22,706 nucleotides of DNA from a virus: positions 1-22,706 of IMG/VR virus record IMGVR_UViG_3300044527_000785, one strand, 5' to 3'. Positions 20,652 to 22,706 of this stretch are shown piece after piece. Numbering within the stretch: position 1 is the first letter of the stretch; every line of letters starts with the position of its first letter. The notes under the pieces are model-generated. The model ran no database searches. It saw nothing but the letters and a program-made list of their open reading frames with translations, and was not told the origin of the DNA. The translations under genes were made by a program, and so were the position numbers.

Positions 20652-22023
20652 TGTGTTTTCCTTTTTGTGTCATATCGTCCACTATGTCCCATAAAACAGC
20701 TTGTTTTTTAGATTCATGCAATCTCAACGCTCTACCAATAGATTGAAGCGTTGTTATTTCTGCTTTCAATAGAGTTGCAAAAACTAGGTGATGCAAATTT
20801 TTAATGTTGATTCCTCTACTGAACGTTCCTAATGATGTTACTCCTATGCAGTTTGAAGAATGTTCAAATGCTTCCCTTAGTTTTTCTCTGTCAGCTCTTT
20901 GTGTGTCACCATCAACATAAAATACTTGCTTGGTAGGATTGTCAGCAAGTATTTTTTCATAAAGTGGCACTCCGTGTGCTTCTTTGTATTTAAACATCAC
21001 TAAACAGTTGTTTTGTAATGTTTTTACAAGACCACGTATAAACAAGTTTCGTTGATGGAGATCAAACAAAAAACTAAGTTCATCATTATATGTAATTCTA
21101 TTTAACCAGAACGATGCCTTTATATCATCTGAATATTTTAGCACCATAATAATTATTTTTAGGTCAGATACTCTTTTATTTTCAATCAATTGCTTCGTGG
21201 TGATTGCTTGATAAATCGGCCCAAACAAGCCTTGTAATATCCATTGGTGCATCTTTGCACCTTTTATTGTTCCTGTTGTTCCTATCTTATAGTACGCATT
21301 GATACAAGACTGCACAACAGAAGACACATTCTTAGCCTCGTACTCATGAGCCTCGTCTCCTATACAAACATGAAATTGCTCAAAGAATGATTCTGGTAGT
21401 TTGCATAATGTTTGCCATGTTCCTACTACGCAATCTTCATCTCCAACATCTATATCTCTTTGTTCTCCATAGCATAGTTTGTAGATGGATCCTTTGAAGC
21501 CATATTGTCTAAAGTCCTTTTCCATCTGGTCTGTTAGCTGAATTGTAGGAACAATAATTAGGCTGGGTTTTTTTACATGAGATATAATGTTGTAAATAAT
21601 GAAGGATTTGCCACTTGACGTTGGCGAAACGAGCAAGCAAGTACGATGTTCAATGCAATGTTTAATTGCTCTTTTTTGATCTTCTGCAAAAGACAAGCCA
21701 GCTTCTGTAACTAATTTTGTGTATAATTGTTCATCAAATTTATATTCAGTTTGCTCATCTCTTATAATTTGGTAGGTATAATTTTTATCTGTTAGCCATT
21801 CAAGCGCAAGATCAAGAAGTCCTTGAGGTAGTAGCTTTGATTTGTGTTTAAACAGCCTAACCTTGCCATCCCAATATTTTAGTTTTGGATTCTTCTTTCT
21901 CATGAATTGTATATTGTCAACCTCAAAACAAAAATGGTCCGAAAGCGAGCGAAGGACATCTTCTGTTGCTTCTACCTTATAAAAGCTTTCGTTTACTTTT
22001 TGTAGGATGACGTTATTGTCCAT
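20563..22023 (-). CDS. uvsW: Helicase UvsW (superfamily 2)
   Basis: The 486-residue protein has an N-terminal domain with NPKLKYWDGKVRLF at about 45-58, as in T4 UvsW (RFRYGNWDGRIRLL). The helicase core follows with Walker A PTSSGKS at 134-140, LIIVPTIQLTDQM, GTWQTL, the DEAH box at 223-226, VMFKYKEAHG, and the motif VI region LQSIGRALRLHESK. UvsW unwinds branched DNA, including stalled forks and R-loops, and in T4 shuts off origin-dependent initiation late in infection. The length is close to T4 UvsW (about 500). The ATG overlaps the end of uvsY by 11 bases; the ribosome-binding site is weak. Confidence 0.96.
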   Translation of the reverse strand: MDNNVILQKVNESFYKVEATEDVLRSLSDHFCFEVDNIQFMRKKNPKLKYWDGKVRLFKHKSKLLPQGLLDLALEWLTDKNYTYQIIRDEQTEYKFDEQLYTKLVTEAGLSFAEDQKRAIKHCIEHRTCLLVSPTSSGKSFIIYNIISHVKKPSLIIVPTIQLTDQMEKDFRQYGFKGSIYKLCYGEQRDIDVGDEDCVVGTWQTLCKLPESFFEQFHVCIGDEAHEYEAKNVSSVVQSCINAYYKIGTTGTIKGAKMHQWILQGLFGPIYQAITTKQLIENKRVSDLKIIIMVLKYSDDIKASFWLNRITYNDELSFLFDLHQRNLFIRGLVKTLQNNCLVMFKYKEAHGVPLYEKILADNPTKQVFYVDGDTQRADREKLREAFEHSSNCIGVTSLGTFSRGINIKNLHHLVFATLLKAEITTLQSIGRALRLHESKKQAVLWDIVDDMTQKGKHNAAMEHFQQRLATYTAAGFEYEIREYNIF

Positions 22024-22444
22024 TTGTAAATCTTAACCAATCCAAAGCATTTTTAATTAGATACCCTCTTCCATTTATAGCTTGAATAATCGATTCAAGT
22101 GTCTTGACTGTTTGCTGCATTTGCTCCATTTTTTGTTGTGCAGTAATGACATCAGTGTCTGCTTCTAAATGTTCATCTAGCTCTGTTCGAACAATTCTGA
22201 CAGGACTAGGTTCCCAACCATACGATTTCATCGTTTGGCGATCTAGTCTCCCCAGTAGCAAATCTGTTTTCAACTTTTTGATAATGTTGTACTTAGATTT
22301 GGCTTCTCTATACTGATTTTGTGCATCAATCAAAAATGAAAGATATTTTGAATGGAGTTGATGTGTTTTAATACTTTCAGCGCCAAGTTCAGTCATATCA
22401 ATCACGCTGTCTTTTTTCCAACAGCTGTCAATAGTTTCTGTCAT
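22013..22444 (-). CDS. uvsY: Recombination mediator UvsY
   Basis: The 143-residue protein aligns with T4 UvsY: KKDSVIDMTELGAESIKTHQ and KYLSFLIDAQ correspond to KKDVFIDSTKLQYEAANNV and KWLNKHS. LEADTDVITAQQKMEQMQQ matches LSADKDVLKVDTSLQY, and INGRGYLIKNALDWLRFTNG matches IKSRGFAIKHIQDMRAFEAG. UvsY loads UvsX on gp32-coated single-stranded DNA. It is mostly helical with a coiled-coil-like middle. AAGGA lies six bases before the ATG. It directly precedes uvsW, forming a recombination pair on the same transcript. Confidence 0.93.
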   Translation of the reverse strand: MTETIDSCWKKDSVIDMTELGAESIKTHQLHSKYLSFLIDAQNQYREAKSKYNIIKKLKTDLLLGRLDRQTMKSYGWEPSPVRIVRTELDEHLEADTDVITAQQKMEQMQQTVKTLESIIQAINGRGYLIKNALDWLRFTNGQ

Positions 22445-22453
22445 TGAATATCC

Positions 22454-22706
22454 TTAATACTTCGTTGTGTCTTGACCGTCCACTCTAATTATATCGAAGT
22501 AAGTATATGCGAAGAACGCAGTTGCTGTCAACTGCGATGAATCAATTTGTGTCGTATCAAAGGGAATTTGTGAAATAGCCACAGGCCAAGCATCTCTAAA
22601 CACAAACTCGACTTTAGGATTCTTAATACTGGTTACGACGAAAACAGACAAATCACTATACTTGTCTTTGTATTTGTTTTCAACGAATGGTGCTGTTTCT
22701 GGTTTT
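22454..22706 (-). CDS. Tail-tube-like protein, C-terminal part (starts beyond the window)
   Basis: The frame is open from the right edge to a TAA at 22454, giving at least 83 residues of a C-terminus. It reads ENKYKDKYSDLSVFVVTSIK, then FRDAWPVAISQIPFDTTQID and TATAFFAYTYFDII. The sequence FRDAWPVAISQIPFD followed by alternating strands and a final YTYFD-like strand resembles the end of T4-type tail tube proteins (gp19/gp54 family), whose last strands have a similar Pro-centred turn and aromatic end. No internal ATG is present near the edge, only a TTG at 22651, so the gene certainly begins outside. The family call is from pattern only. Confidence 0.5.
   Translation of the reverse strand, partial: KPETAPFVENKYKDKYSDLSVFVVTSIKNPKVEFVFRDAWPVAISQIPFDTTQIDSSQLTATAFFAYTYFDIIRVDGQDTTKY

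Noticed and set aside
427-22316. Many plus-strand open frames of 60-159 codons
   Set aside because: All lie opposite well-supported minus-strand genes, are rich in residues expected from antisense reading, and lack a consistent layout with ribosome-binding sites.

Overview
The window is a dense, AT-rich, single-strand (all minus) stretch of a tailed-phage genome. The gene content and order are those of a T4-like myovirus. Read in transcription order from the right edge: tail-tube-like C-terminus, uvsY, uvsW, a small ORF, gene 55 (late sigma factor), a small ORF, 47, 46, def, queE, a phosphoribosyltransferase, a virion-type protein, the queD locus with a homing endonuclease, folE2, a small ORF, a QueD-like protein, dpdA, a dUTPase/dCTP-deaminase-like protein, a small ORF, a glycosyltransferase, a DUF3310 protein, 45, 44, 62, regA, 43, uvsX (in two pieces) and the start of 41. 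The 45-44-62-regA-43-uvsX-41 block is the T4 order. The peptide deformylase, DUF3310 protein and layout of the other genes suggest a marine T4-like phage. The host cannot be read from the sequence.

Three layers work together. (1) A replication/recombination core: B-family polymerase, clamp, clamp loader, RegA repressor, UvsX/UvsY/UvsW, gp46/gp47 and helicase gp41, plus gp55 for late transcription. (2) A 7-deazaguanine DNA-modification set: FolE2, QueD, a second T-fold protein, QueE and a DpdA-like transglycosylase, with a phosphoribosyltransferase and a glycosyltransferase nearby. No QueC is visible here. (3) Signs of selfish elements moving through conserved genes.

Four points deserve attention. 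UvsX is encoded by two separate genes carrying complementary halves of a split intein, and the short gap between them holds an open, ATG-poor reading frame that looks like the 3' end of a lost gene. The queD locus is nested: a 5' fragment of one queD, then a Vsr/EDxHD-like homing endonuclease, then a complete second queD, then a 3' fragment of queD. Gene 47 (Mre11/SbcD-like) can only encode its first catalytic motif if the frame shifts +1 at a TTT-C site. A perfect TTGACA-N17-TATAAT promoter sits in front of the DNA polymerase gene.

Most genes overlap by a few bases or nearly abut and have recognisable Shine-Dalgarno sequences. No tRNA, rRNA, CRISPR array or insertion sequence was seen. No gene-free stretch exceeds 300 bases; the gaps above 100 bases (777-942, 11520-11672, 13129-13296) are described as features.
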